Shown: positions 17,897 to 26,665, counted from the stretch's first letter. The stretch is 64,000 nt of DNA from Butyrivibrio sp. MC2021 (GCF_000621605.1 NZ_JHXX01000002.1:464719-528718); one strand, 5' to 3'. Made by a program: numbers and translations. The notes: generated from the sequence alone by a model not told the origin.

Positions 17897-19585
17897 TTAC
17901 CAGCTTCCGCTGTCGTCGAAGTCCACCAGGGTGGGATCAAGGGGCTCCTCGTGCATGACGGTGGTCATGTAGTCGTTTATTAAGCCGCGGATCTCCTGGC
18001 GGGAGACGGTTCTTTTATCGGGAAGAGCATGGGGAACCCAGATGGCGTGGATGTCTCTTTTTCTGAACTCGTCCTCGAATACACCGTGGATACCCTGCAT
18101 TCCCTTGCACTGGAGCTGGTCGTACATGATGACCATATCGCAGTGGAAGCGTTCCATGTAATCAAAAAGTGAAAGAATATGCTCGTGTCCGCCCACAGCC
18201 ATGGCTCTCATGGGTGCCTTCTCGTTGAACCAGCCAAGATCCTCCAGGGCGTGCTCATAGGTATCTGTTCTGAGGTACTGGTCAAACATAAGTGAATCCA
18301 TATTGATGACACAGTTGATGCCCCAGCAGTTGTAGGCCCAGGTGGTCCAGTGGGAGTAGTACAATGGAGCACAGCTCCAGGCGATGGCACGGTGTCTGGT
18401 CTTGGGGAAGCAGACAATCTTGTTCTTAACGGTCTTGTTCATGATGCGCTTAACGTGGTCGTCGATCTCATGCCAGATAGGTCTGTCGCCGTCCTGGGAG
18501 TAGTAGATCCTATAAAGAGCCTGGGCGACGCTGCTGATGGGATAATAGTTGGTATTGGCGTCCACATCCCACTTTTCCCACTCGAACTCAGTGAGCTTGT
18601 TAAAGCTCTGGGCGTACTTCACATACTGATCCCAGTCGAACTTGACACCGAACTGATCCTCGATGAACTTCCAGCAGCCCTCGATCTCTTTCTGACAGTG
18701 CTTCTGAACCAGAGGATCGTCGTAGCGCATGGGCTGCGGCATTGCATAAAGCGGTCTGTTAAGGAACCAGTCCTGAAGAACGGAAGTTGCCACGGAGCCG
18801 TCGCAGGCTTCATTGGTGGTTACCATGACAGGAGAGTAGTCGGGATAATCATCCTCGATAAAAAGTCCGTACTCTGCCTGACACATGGGGCAGGGATCCG
18901 CAGGAAGGCCGATGGACTGGGCTGCGTCGATATAGTTTAGAACCGTGTGGCTGTTGACATGAACCGAAACAAAGTAGGTGATCATCTCAAGGGGAATGTC
19001 CTCAAGGACATCTCTGAAGGGATAAAAAACTGAGCCGCTGACGGTTTCGTTGTGGGCGATATTCTTGTGCCACTGCTCCGAAGCCTCTCCGCCGTGGAGC
19101 TTTTTATCCGAGGCAAACATCTCCATGAACTGGCGGATGGTCTCGCTAACCATGGCTCTGTAGTGCCAGGCGGAGGCACGCATTTCCTCGCCTCTCATGC
19201 CCTCCATACCTCTGTCGAACCAATGGATGGCGGTGAGATAGGTCTGCCCCATCCAGCGGTAGCGAAGAAGACCTTTGGTGAAGTCCACCAGAGCCTTGGG
19301 GGTTCCGCCACCGTACTTCATGATATCCGTGACCATGTGACCGTAGTTGTAGAGCCAGATCATGTTGAAATAGTACATGGTGTCCTTGACGCCTCGCCAC
19401 TCGCGGTGCTTGTAAAGACCTGTATTTTCTACATAGAGAGCTCCAAGGCGCCTCTCTTCATGGGGCTTGCCATACCAGAAATCCTTGACAGCCTTCTTCA
19501 GGTCCTTGGGTTTATTCTTATCCTCGGGAGCCTTCTCAACCACGAAGAGCTTCCTGTAGGTGTTCTTTATATCAGTTAAATTCAT
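17897..19585 (-). CDS. 2-hydroxyacyl-CoA dehydratase family protein, large alpha-like subunit (562 aa)
   Basis: The protein belongs to the HgdA/HgdB/HadBC/benzoyl-CoA reductase/double-cubane family of [4Fe-4S] proteins that take low-potential electrons from an ATP-driven activator. A CPMCQAEYG cysteine motif in the middle and an EACDGS motif after it are landmarks, and the C-terminal part has the DxVIMYDQLQCKGMQG and TVSRQEIR segments. At 562 residues it is longer than classical dehydratase subunits (about 375-480), so it is probably a distinct subgroup. Its ATG overlaps the stop of the upstream beta-like gene (ATGA), so the two are translationally coupled and likely form a heterodimer. A paralogue of 591 residues is at 22952-24727. 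The substrate is unknown. Confidence 0.8.
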   Translation of the reverse strand: MNLTDIKNTYRKLFVVEKAPEDKNKPKDLKKAVKDFWYGKPHEERRLGALYVENTGLYKHREWRGVKDTMYYFNMIWLYNYGHMVTDIMKYGGGTPKALVDFTKGLLRYRWMGQTYLTAIHWFDRGMEGMRGEEMRASAWHYRAMVSETIRQFMEMFASDKKLHGGEASEQWHKNIAHNETVSGSVFYPFRDVLEDIPLEMITYFVSVHVNSHTVLNYIDAAQSIGLPADPCPMCQAEYGLFIEDDYPDYSPVMVTTNEACDGSVATSVLQDWFLNRPLYAMPQPMRYDDPLVQKHCQKEIEGCWKFIEDQFGVKFDWDQYVKYAQSFNKLTEFEWEKWDVDANTNYYPISSVAQALYRIYYSQDGDRPIWHEIDDHVKRIMNKTVKNKIVCFPKTRHRAIAWSCAPLYYSHWTTWAYNCWGINCVINMDSLMFDQYLRTDTYEHALEDLGWFNEKAPMRAMAVGGHEHILSLFDYMERFHCDMVIMYDQLQCKGMQGIHGVFEDEFRKRDIHAIWVPHALPDKRTVSRQEIRGLINDYMTTVMHEEPLDPTLVDFDDSGSW

Positions 19586-20784
19586 CCTGCAGAGCCCTCC
19601 TTTTTATTGTGAATAGCCTTGAGCTCGATACTCTCGACAAAGGCCTGGAAGCGGGTACGGAGCTGTCCCACGGCGTTGTTGACGTATTCCTTTTCGATGG
19701 AACAGACAGGATAGCCGTAGTCCCTGGGTAGGATGAGAGTGTCGATGGTGCGCTCATAGCTCCAGTATTCGCAGAATTTCATCTGGGAAATAATGATGCC
19801 GTCGGCCTTGTATTCCTTGGCAACCTTGGCAAGATAGTCCTTTCGCTCCCGCATGATGTGCTGCTCCATGAATCGGGGACATTCGCTGGTCTCAAGGTAG
19901 TGGCGGGCGATTGCATAAAGGGGAGTCTCTCCCTCTTTTACCACAATCTCTTCACGTCCGGGCAGAGAGCCGTAGCAGTGGCGGTCAGCCACAACCAGGG
20001 CGCCGCATTCCTCGATGAGCTTGATAAAATCAGGATCGTCCTCCTCGGAACCGGAGAGGACCACTTTACATCTGTAGGTCTTTTTGACATCGGGCTTTCT
20101 GGTCTTAAGCTGCTCTGCGATATCCCGGAGTTTATCTATGATGAGATACTTGGGACAGGTGAGGGTTGCCAGCATGATAACGGAGAACTCCCAGCCTGTG
20201 ATGGTGGGCTCGTCCAGCTTGCGGTAATTTCCAATCTCCGTAACAAGCCTGCAGATCTCATTGTGCTGCTCGATCGCCTTGAGCAGGGCTTCGTCACTGG
20301 TATCGATGTCATACTTTTCCTTCAGCTTATCCAGAACATGGGCCTGAAGCTGGGAAGCGTAGTGTTCTATGGAGTTTTTGTTTTTCTTAAATGGAACATC
20401 TGTGAATTCACAGAAGAAATCAGGGTTCTGAATGATGTCCATCAGCTGCAGATGCTCCTGGAAACGACAGGTAACAGTGCAGGTCTCGGTAGCCATCTGG
20501 GCATCAAGAAAATTGTAACCGCCCTCAAGAGCTCTCTCCAAAAGGCATCTGCCGTACATACAGGTTCTGCCTGACATGTAGTAGGTTGCCATATCGGGAG
20601 AGGTGGAGCGGGGTGCACGAAGACGCACAGAAAAACAGCCCGGAAGATCCAGCAGTACTTCAGGCATGAAGTAGCAGGTGTAGCCCAAAGCTTTTTTCCC
20701 CTCAGCCCTGGCCTGTTTTACCAGCGGATTGGCTGCTTCCTGTAGAAGGTCCTCGAGCTCAAAGATATGCACGAGATCTTTCAT
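19582..20784 (-). CDS. 2-hydroxyacyl-CoA dehydratase family protein, beta-like subunit (400 aa)
   Basis: The start at 20784 gives 400 residues, matching the 401-residue paralogue at 21750-22955 and its aligned N-terminus; an upstream ATG at 20871 would add an unrelated extension. Family features are GYTCYFMPEVLL near the N-terminus, a TCMYGRC motif, an ETCTVTC motif, DRHCYGSLPGRE, TSECPRF and MKFCEYW, cysteine-bearing segments of the kind that hold an Fe-S cluster in this family. It is the first gene of a three-gene minus-strand operon (beta-like, alpha-like, small membrane protein) and is divergent from the CooC-like gene. It probably acts in the cytoplasm with the activator encoded at 24913-25707. 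Reaction unknown: dehydration of a 2-hydroxyacyl-CoA or another low-potential reduction. Confidence 0.82.
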   Translation of the reverse strand: MKDLVHIFELEDLLQEAANPLVKQARAEGKKALGYTCYFMPEVLLDLPGCFSVRLRAPRSTSPDMATYYMSGRTCMYGRCLLERALEGGYNFLDAQMATETCTVTCRFQEHLQLMDIIQNPDFFCEFTDVPFKKNKNSIEHYASQLQAHVLDKLKEKYDIDTSDEALLKAIEQHNEICRLVTEIGNYRKLDEPTITGWEFSVIMLATLTCPKYLIIDKLRDIAEQLKTRKPDVKKTYRCKVVLSGSEEDDPDFIKLIEECGALVVADRHCYGSLPGREEIVVKEGETPLYAIARHYLETSECPRFMEQHIMRERKDYLAKVAKEYKADGIIISQMKFCEYWSYERTIDTLILPRDYGYPVCSIEKEYVNNAVGQLRTRFQAFVESIELKAIHNKKEGSAG

Positions 20785-20969
20785 AAAAAGGTATGCCCCC
20801 TTGACATAAGATTTTTTGAAATAATGACTAACTAGTCTTATGATAGCATAAAACACACTGTATTTGTTCACAGATTTTTCACAAACTACTGTAAAAGATG
20901 ACCAAAATATATTATTATTAATAGGAGTGATTGTGCCATTTTGGCGATTCTGATCACCTGAGGGAGATT
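20785..20969. promoter_or_regulatory. divergent promoter region of the dehydratase cluster
   Basis: The 185 bp between the two divergent operons are A/T-rich. A small inverted repeat GACTA-AC-TAGTC lies near 20826-20837. On the plus strand TTGTTC, 17 bp, TACTGT around 20874-20902 could be a promoter for the CooC-like gene. All of this is weak pattern evidence, but the spacing would let one regulator control both operons. Confidence 0.35.
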
Positions 20970-21731
20970 ATGGCAAACAATACTGTAGTCATTGCACTGA
21001 CAGGCAAGGGGGGCGTTGGCAAGACCTCTCTTTGTGCTGCTATCGTAAGATTATTAACTGCTAAAAAACCTGATTCCAAGATCCTTGCTATTGATGCGGA
21101 TCCCGCGGTAGGTCTTTTGGTGTCTTTAGGAGCGAAGGCTCCGCATACCCTGGATCAAATTAGAAAAAGCGTGGCTGAGGATGTCACCGGCAAGCTCCGG
21201 GACACTCAGGATATACTGGCGGAGGCCAAGTTCAAGCTCATGGACGCCATGGAGGAACAGAACGGCTTTTGCTTCCTGGCCATCGGAAGGCCTGAGGCCG
21301 CCGGCTGCTATTGCGCCATCAATGCTTACCTGAAAAAGGTCATCGAAATGGTGGTGGATGATTTCGACTACGTGGTCATTGACGGCGAGGCCGGGATCGA
21401 GCAGATAAACAGGAGGGTCCTGGAGAAGGTGACCCATCTTATCTGTGTTTCGGACCAGAGTAAGAAGGGCCTTGGAATCATAGGAACCATCAAGGAGGTG
21501 GCGGATGAGCTGGTGATGTACGACGACATCGGCCTTATCATCAACAGGGCGCCACTGCCTGACAAGATCACGGAAAGTGAGATAGGAGGCGTCAAAATCG
21601 TTTCCGTTATTCCTCCCGATGATTCCATGACAGAGAATGATATAGAGGGAAAAAATATATTTGAACTTCCGGAGAACGCCGGCATACTAAAGGGCACGGA
21701 AGAAGCACTGAAAAAACTTAACATCCTGTGA
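20970..21731 (+). CDS. CooC-like metallochaperone ATPase (253 aa)
   Basis: A MinD/SIMIBI-class P-loop ATPase. The deviant Walker A motif GKGGVGKT begins near residue 10, a switch segment AIDADPA follows, and a CxC motif (Cys113, Cys115, in AGCYCAIN) sits where CooC proteins have their metal-binding cysteines (Cys112/Cys114 in the characterised Carboxydothermus protein, from memory). CooC inserts nickel into the C-cluster of CO dehydrogenase, but no CO dehydrogenase is encoded here. The start at 20970 follows GAGGGAG; an upstream ATG at 20931 has no such site. It leads the plus-strand operon with the second dehydratase pair, activator and ACS-like protein, so it may serve metal-centre assembly for one of them. 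Confidence 0.8.
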   Translation: MANNTVVIALTGKGGVGKTSLCAAIVRLLTAKKPDSKILAIDADPAVGLLVSLGAKAPHTLDQIRKSVAEDVTGKLRDTQDILAEAKFKLMDAMEEQNGFCFLAIGRPEAAGCYCAINAYLKKVIEMVVDDFDYVVIDGEAGIEQINRRVLEKVTHLICVSDQSKKGLGIIGTIKEVADELVMYDDIGLIINRAPLPDKITESEIGGVKIVSVIPPDDSMTENDIEGKNIFELPENAGILKGTEEALKKLNIL

Positions 21732-21749
21732 TGTTGGAAGGAGGATATC

Positions 21750-22955
21750 TTGCAAGATTTAAGGCATCTGATCACTTTTGAAAAACTGCTGGATGATGCG
21801 AACAATGATCTGGTGAAGAAGGCTCAGGATGAGGGCAAGTACGCCATCGGCTATACCTGCTATCACATGCCTGAGGTTCTGCTTAACGTGGACAACTGTT
21901 TTTCCGTAAGGTTGAGAGCCCCAAGGACCGGTTCCATCGATATTTCCACCTATTACATGTCCAATTACACCTGTGAGTTCGCCAGGTCACTGCTGGAGAG
22001 GGGCATTGAGGGAGGCTACGGATTTTTGGACGGCATCGCGGGAGTTGACGCATGCTCTGCCATGAACCGCTGCTATGAGCATCTGGAGATACTGGACTGC
22101 AATTCCAAGCCCCACTTTTTTGTGACTCACACGGATGTGCCCTACAAGGTTGAGGAGTACAACATCGATCAGGTGGCAACCCAGATGAAGCTGAGAGTCC
22201 TGGATGTGATGCATGAGAAGCTGGGAACGGACATCTCCGAGAGAGCCATCCGAAAGGCCGTTGAGGAGCACAACGAGCTATGCAGGATAATCACTGAGAT
22301 CGGCAATTTCCGCAAGCTGGACAATCCGCCGGTTACAGGATATGAGTTCCATGTCATCTGCCTTGTGAGCTATTGCTGCCCGACAAAGCAGATCCTGCCT
22401 CTTCTTGAGGAGACCCTGGAGGAGATCAAGGGCAGGAAGACAGATCTGAAGCCTTTTTACAGAGCGAGAGTAGCGGTGGTGGGTTCAGAGGTGGACGACC
22501 TGGATTTTACAAGACTTCTTGAAGAGTCGGGAGCTATGGTGGTGGCAGACAGATACTGCTACGGATCCTTCCCGGGAAGAGAAGTGATAAAGCTGAACGA
22601 TGAGGAGGATGTGATCCGCCAGATCGCAAGGCACTACATGTACACCAGTGAGTGCCCGAGATACATGGCTGAGGAGAAAATTCAGCAGAGGCGGGAAACG
22701 GTGGATCGTCTGGCAAAGGAGTTTAAGGCCGACGGAATCATCTACGAGCAGATGAAATACTGCGACTTCTGGGCTTTTGAAAGGCCGCTGGCAAGCCATA
22801 TCATGGCTGAGGAGTTCGGATGGCCCACACTTTCAATCGACAGATCCTACAACGTTCACAATTCGGGACAGCTGCGGACCAGATTCCAGGCCTTTGTTGA
22901 GGCTTTGGAGATAAAGAAGATAAGAAAACAAGCCGGAGAGGAGGGAACTGCATGA
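21750..22955 (+). CDS. 2-hydroxyacyl-CoA dehydratase family protein, beta-like subunit (401 aa), second copy
   Basis: Starts with TTG at 21750, six bases after AAGGAGG. It is clearly paralogous to the 19582-20784 product over its whole length: GYTCYHMPEVLL, YTCEFARSLLERG, DACSAMNRC, DRYCYGSFPGRE, TSECPRYM and MKYCDFW occur in the same order. These cysteine-bearing segments fit the family that includes HgdB, HadC and double-cubane-cluster proteins. The stop overlaps the start of the next gene (ATGA), implying a coupled heterodimer. It lies 18 bp after the CooC-like gene. Confidence 0.83.
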   Translation: MQDLRHLITFEKLLDDANNDLVKKAQDEGKYAIGYTCYHMPEVLLNVDNCFSVRLRAPRTGSIDISTYYMSNYTCEFARSLLERGIEGGYGFLDGIAGVDACSAMNRCYEHLEILDCNSKPHFFVTHTDVPYKVEEYNIDQVATQMKLRVLDVMHEKLGTDISERAIRKAVEEHNELCRIITEIGNFRKLDNPPVTGYEFHVICLVSYCCPTKQILPLLEETLEEIKGRKTDLKPFYRARVAVVGSEVDDLDFTRLLEESGAMVVADRYCYGSFPGREVIKLNDEEDVIRQIARHYMYTSECPRYMAEEKIQQRRETVDRLAKEFKADGIIYEQMKYCDFWAFERPLASHIMAEEFGWPTLSIDRSYNVHNSGQLRTRFQAFVEALEIKKIRKQAGEEGTA

Positions 22956-24727
22956 AATATATAGATCCTAAAAACTTCAGGCTTAAGGATGAGATAGACT
23001 GGAAGGCCCAGGCCAAGAACTTCAAGGAAATTGCGGGGATTGCCTGCGACCTTATAAAAGAGACAAACTGGAAGGATGTGGCAAAATCCGTAGGAAAAGA
23101 TGCCAATGGCCTCAAGAAAAGGCTCCTTCACGAGACAGAGCTTTTGCAGCAGATGTCTCCCGAGGAGATCAAGGACCTTATCCTTAACGGTGAAAAACAG
23201 CTGGGCAAGCTCTACGCCAATGGCAAGATGGCCACGGTAAGGCGTGAGTGGAGAGGCGTCAAGGACACAGGGGTCGACTTTTACGAATGGGCAAGGATGT
23301 GGGGAATGCTTCTTGCAACCTTTTCCAAGGATCTGGTGCCTGCCATGATGGGTGCGGTGCATTACAGATGGATGATCTCCTATTTTTGCTGCCACTCCTT
23401 TATGGATAAGAACATCATGGGACTTCGGGGAAGAGCCCTGAAGATGCACCACGAGCTGATCTACGCCATATTCAGATATGTTGCCGAGAACCTGGTGCTT
23501 CTCATGAAAGCGGACAGGAAGGTGGGCAACAGCACAGAGCTTTCCAAGAAGATAGTTCTTTTTGATGAGATGACCATGTCTCAGATAATGGCGGGATTCC
23601 CTGACCTTATCGGAATTCCTTATCAGTTGATGCCGGTATTTCTTTTATCAGAGATCGATCAGCTGGCATGTATGCCATATATTGACGCCATCGAGTCCTA
23701 TGGACTTCCCTCCGACACCTGCCCGGTTCCGGCATCGGAGTGCGGCAGCGTTGTAGTGGATGCTCTTCCTCACATGGGAGCCTGCTTTATTTCAAGCTCC
23801 ATGCCCTGCGACGGCTCGGTTATGGCATCCTCCTACACCAGTAGAAGATTCAAGGATCTTCCTACATATCACCTGGCTTTCCCGGTGCGGTATGAGGACG
23901 AATCCGTTATGGATGCGGCGGTAAAAGATATAAGAGGCTGCATCAAGTTTATCGAGGACAACACGGGAGCCAAGTGGAACTGGGATGCTTACTTCTCAGC
24001 CATGAAGAGGTTCAACGAGGAGACCAAGTACGAGCTCCAGAAATGGGAGATCAACCAGACTCCGAATCCTCAGCTCATAGGTCCATGTTACGAGCTTTTC
24101 AGAAAATGGAACTACGAGATGGACGGAGGTCTCGATCCACGAATCATTTCCACCTTCAAGAAGGTTGATCAGCTGATGCTGAAGGCCTATGAAGCCAAGG
24201 ATGAGCCATGGCGGGGCAAGATGAAGTACAGAGCCATCGTTTGGTCCATACCGGCACACTACTACGCCAATTTCTCCAACTGGTTTGCTAACTGCTGGGG
24301 CGTAGATATCCTGGTTGAGATGGAGTCCCTGAACTACACAAGGCCGCTTGAAACAGAGGATAAGGACAAGGCTCTTCAGGATCTGGCAAGGCTCTACGAG
24401 AGAATGGTCATGAGGCGCCACACCAACGGAGGCTACGAGCACGTTGTATCCGAGCTCTGGAGGCAGTGCGAACTCTGGAATGTGGACTTTGTCCTGATGT
24501 ACCAGCATGTATCCTGTAAAAATATGGCGACGGTCCAGGGACTTTTTGAGGAACAGGCAAGAGAGCGTGGCATCAAGCTCCTTTGGTGCAGCCATGATCT
24601 GATGGATCCCAGAACCGTATCCCGTAAGGATATGAGAGCAGAAGTAAATGAATTCATGAGAACAGTAATGAAGGCAGAACCTGTGGATCCGTCGCTTTTG
24701 GATTTCGAGGATGACACAACGTGGTAA
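22952..24727 (+). CDS. 2-hydroxyacyl-CoA dehydratase family protein, large alpha-like subunit (591 aa), second copy
   Basis: Paralogue of the 562-residue protein at 17897-19585, with matching segments throughout (WRGVKDT near the N-terminus, MPCDGSVMAS, FIEDxxGxKWxWDxY, a CKNM segment near the C-terminus, TVSRKDMR, and a conserved end with DPSLLDF). The central motif differs: CPVPASECG here against CPMCQAEYG in the paralogue, so one cysteine has shifted and cluster ligation may not be identical. It is also longer than classical family members. Partner of the preceding gene through an ATGA overlap. The substrate is unknown; no CoA-transferase or acyl-CoA dehydrogenase that would suggest an amino-acid fermentation route is adjacent. 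Confidence 0.8.
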   Translation: MKYIDPKNFRLKDEIDWKAQAKNFKEIAGIACDLIKETNWKDVAKSVGKDANGLKKRLLHETELLQQMSPEEIKDLILNGEKQLGKLYANGKMATVRREWRGVKDTGVDFYEWARMWGMLLATFSKDLVPAMMGAVHYRWMISYFCCHSFMDKNIMGLRGRALKMHHELIYAIFRYVAENLVLLMKADRKVGNSTELSKKIVLFDEMTMSQIMAGFPDLIGIPYQLMPVFLLSEIDQLACMPYIDAIESYGLPSDTCPVPASECGSVVVDALPHMGACFISSSMPCDGSVMASSYTSRRFKDLPTYHLAFPVRYEDESVMDAAVKDIRGCIKFIEDNTGAKWNWDAYFSAMKRFNEETKYELQKWEINQTPNPQLIGPCYELFRKWNYEMDGGLDPRIISTFKKVDQLMLKAYEAKDEPWRGKMKYRAIVWSIPAHYYANFSNWFANCWGVDILVEMESLNYTRPLETEDKDKALQDLARLYERMVMRRHTNGGYEHVVSELWRQCELWNVDFVLMYQHVSCKNMATVQGLFEEQARERGIKLLWCSHDLMDPRTVSRKDMRAEVNEFMRTVMKAEPVDPSLLDFEDDTTW

Positions 24728-24895
24728 TATAGGGATTCAAAGTCAAACATGCTTATGCTTGCATGAAAGCATGTTTGACCTTGAAGACCGAACAGACATG
24801 AGGAAGTAGCGCGTCAGTGCGGATTCCGAATGGATGTAGCATGATGAGAGCGCAGCGGAGTCATGCGTATATCACCACCAAAATACAATGAATAA
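24728..24895 (+). ncRNA. intercistronic structured RNA element, copy 1
   Basis: This 168-nt spacer shares blocks and a fold with 61862-62040. P1 is a perfect 11-bp stem (24742-24752 with 24769-24779). A middle stem joins ACATGAGGAA (24796-24805) with TTCC-GAATG (24824-24832). P3 is GCATGA with TCATGC (24839-24844, 24861-24866) around a 16-nt loop containing GAGAGCGCAGCGGAG. It begins with TATAGG and ends with GTATATCAC. It lies inside the operon, before the activator gene, and may set mRNA processing, stability or translation of what follows. Confidence 0.7.
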
Positions 24896-24912
24896 TTTAG
24901 GAGGTAACTACT

Positions 24913-25707
24913 ATGAAATATTTTGGAGGCTGTGACGTAGGCTCAACCTACACCAAAGCAGTTATTATCGATGAAAACGGAAAGATGGTGGCCAATGCCA
25001 CCCTTAAGAGCAAGATCGTTGCTCAGGAATCAGCAGAGATGGCCATGAAGGAAGTGGTGGATCAGGTTCCGGGACTTAACAGCGCAAGGGATCTGGAGTA
25101 TCTCATCGGAACAGGCTACGGCCGTAACAAGGTTCCTTTTGCGGATGAGAATATCTCAGAGATTTCCTGCCACGCCATGGGCGTACATGTGACAAATCCC
25201 ACGGTTAAGGCCATCATCGATATTGGCGGACAGGACGTTAAGGGTATCGCCATCGACACCGACGGAACCGTTAAGAATTTCGCCATGAACGACAAGTGTG
25301 CCGCAGGAACAGGCCGTTTCTTCGAGGCCATGGCTAGAAGCTTTGAGATGAGCCTCAGCGACTTCTCCAAGCTGTCACTGTCAGCCAAGAACGTTATTCC
25401 CATCACTGCTCAGTGTACTGTTTTTGCAGAGTCTGAGGTTATCACTCTGGTTGGTGAAGGAAAGCCCATGGACGAAATCGCAGCAGGTATCGAGATGGCG
25501 GTTGCCAAGAGATGTTTCGTAATGTCCAAGAAGGCGGGAGCAACAGATTCCATCACGCTTACCGGCGGATGTGCCAAGAACGACGGCCTTAAGGCTGCCA
25601 TCGAGCAGGTACTTAAGCTCAAGGTTGTGGAGCTCTCCACAGATCCTCAGCTTATGGGAGCCCTGGGCGCAGCTGAATACGCAAGACAAAAGGGCCTTGC
25701 CAGATAA
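24913..25707 (+). CDS. hgdC: acyl-CoA dehydratase activase (HgdC-like, BadF/BcrA family ATPase)
   Basis: A 264-residue ASKHA-fold ATPase with the phosphate-binding motif GGCDVGSTYTK at the N-terminus, DIGGQDVKGI in the middle and TGGCAKNDGL near the C-terminus. Cys129 (in DKCAAGTGRF) and Cys168 (in ITAQCTVFAESE) correspond to the two cysteines per monomer that bridge one [4Fe-4S] cluster across the homodimer in characterised activators (Cys127/Cys166). It would use ATP to drive an electron to very low potential and hand it to the dehydratase-type subunits. Only one activator is present for two enzyme pairs, so it may serve both. The start follows TAGGAGG. The hgdC name is used as the family name; the true partner is not known. 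Confidence 0.92.
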   Translation: MKYFGGCDVGSTYTKAVIIDENGKMVANATLKSKIVAQESAEMAMKEVVDQVPGLNSARDLEYLIGTGYGRNKVPFADENISEISCHAMGVHVTNPTVKAIIDIGGQDVKGIAIDTDGTVKNFAMNDKCAAGTGRFFEAMARSFEMSLSDFSKLSLSAKNVIPITAQCTVFAESEVITLVGEGKPMDEIAAGIEMAVAKRCFVMSKKAGATDSITLTGGCAKNDGLKAAIEQVLKLKVVELSTDPQLMGALGAAEYARQKGLAR

Positions 25708-25735
25708 TCCTTTATGGTGAAAGGAAACTACATAA

Positions 25736-25903
25736 ATGGGTAAGCTACTTAAGTTAATCTGGACTATTTTTAAAATACTTTCCGTAGTTACGGGAATCCT
25801 TTTTGTCATCTACTTCTGGAACCTGGATCAGAAGCTGATGGCCTGGCTTTATGTGCAGGTCAACAGGATCTTTGACAGGAAAGAAGCGGATATCAAGTTC
25901 TGA
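25736..25903 (+). CDS. small membrane protein linked to the activator gene (55 aa)
   Basis: A short gene between the activator and the ACS-like gene, with AAAGGA upstream. The product has one transmembrane segment (about residues 10-28), then NLDQKLMAWLY and a basic/acidic tail with FDRKE. It shares pattern and layout with the 70-residue protein at 17628-17840, so each dehydratase operon has one. A related pair placed in the same way supports a real protein rather than chance coding. The function is unknown. Confidence 0.72.
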   Translation: MGKLLKLIWTIFKILSVVTGILFVIYFWNLDQKLMAWLYVQVNRIFDRKEADIKF

Positions 25904-25924
25904 TTTTGACAAAAGGGGAAGAAT

Positions 25925-26644
25925 ATGAAGTTATATGACAGCATAATTGAGGAGACTTTGGGGGCTCTGGCAAAAGGAACGCCCAAATGTTTTTCCTATG
26001 AAAAGGAAAAGCCCTGGTCCTGTCTTGAAAACACGGAGTTTATCATGCAGAGGGACGCGGGGCCTGAGCTTGGGGGCTCCGGGGAGCCTTCGGTAAACTA
26101 CACCTGCGTCACCACCTCGGGACTTGCGAACGAGGACGAGATAATAGTTTACGGACAGGATATTCCTGAGATAAAAAAGGACACTGCTTTTGCCAGAATC
26201 GTGATCCTTGAGACCTGTGACCTTAAGGAGAGCGAGGATCAGGAGAAGACCTTCCAGACCATAAGAAATATGGAATTCGTGAGATACCATGTTTTTCCCG
26301 AAGGATATATGGTGAGGGTCTCCGCCAGCAGCAATCAGGAGCAGGTTAGAATAGCAAAGAGCGCCATTAAAAAGGGCATTTGCTTTTCAAAGGTGGGGGC
26401 GGCCTACATCAAAAAGTACAAGGAGATCCCTGAGATTAAGAAGGTAAGGGTTATCTTTGTCACGGAAAAAGAGCTGGTTAACGCCATCAAGGGCAACGCG
26501 GAGAAGGTGGATGCCATAACCAAGACTCTGACCCACATCCTGGACGGAATGCCCACGGACTGTGGTCACTGTAGCATGAAGCCCGTATGCGACGAGGTGG
26601 ACGGCCTCAAGGAGCTTCATCTTGGGAAAAAGGCAGCAAAATAA
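25925..26644 (+). CDS. stand-alone acetyl-CoA synthase (CODH/ACS beta) middle-domain-like protein (239 aa)
   Basis: Residues about 45-205 follow the middle domain of acetyl-CoA synthase: ELGGSGEPSVNY matches the ELGG/EMGG...P segment, EIIVYGQDI matches IEVIGPDI, and FSKVGAAYIKKYKEIPEIKKVRVIF matches the helix-strand around residue 450 of the Moorella enzyme. This comparison is from memory. The N-terminal CODH-binding domain and the A-cluster domain are absent; in place of the A-cluster ligands the protein ends with Cys213-x2-Cys216-x5-Cys222, which could hold an Fe-S cluster or metal ion. It sits in one operon with a CooC-like ATPase and a dehydratase activator. It could be a CoA/acyl-binding or electron-transfer accessory. 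It is unlikely to be an active ACS. Confidence 0.65.
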   Translation: MKLYDSIIEETLGALAKGTPKCFSYEKEKPWSCLENTEFIMQRDAGPELGGSGEPSVNYTCVTTSGLANEDEIIVYGQDIPEIKKDTAFARIVILETCDLKESEDQEKTFQTIRNMEFVRYHVFPEGYMVRVSASSNQEQVRIAKSAIKKGICFSKVGAAYIKKYKEIPEIKKVRVIFVTEKELVNAIKGNAEKVDAITKTLTHILDGMPTDCGHCSMKPVCDEVDGLKELHLGKKAAK

Positions 26645-26665
26645 TATGGGGAAAGGGAGATTATT

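Noticed and set aside
25925..26644. Complete acetyl-CoA synthase
   Set aside because: Only the middle domain is present; the A-cluster domain and its ligands are missing, so it cannot be an active ACS.
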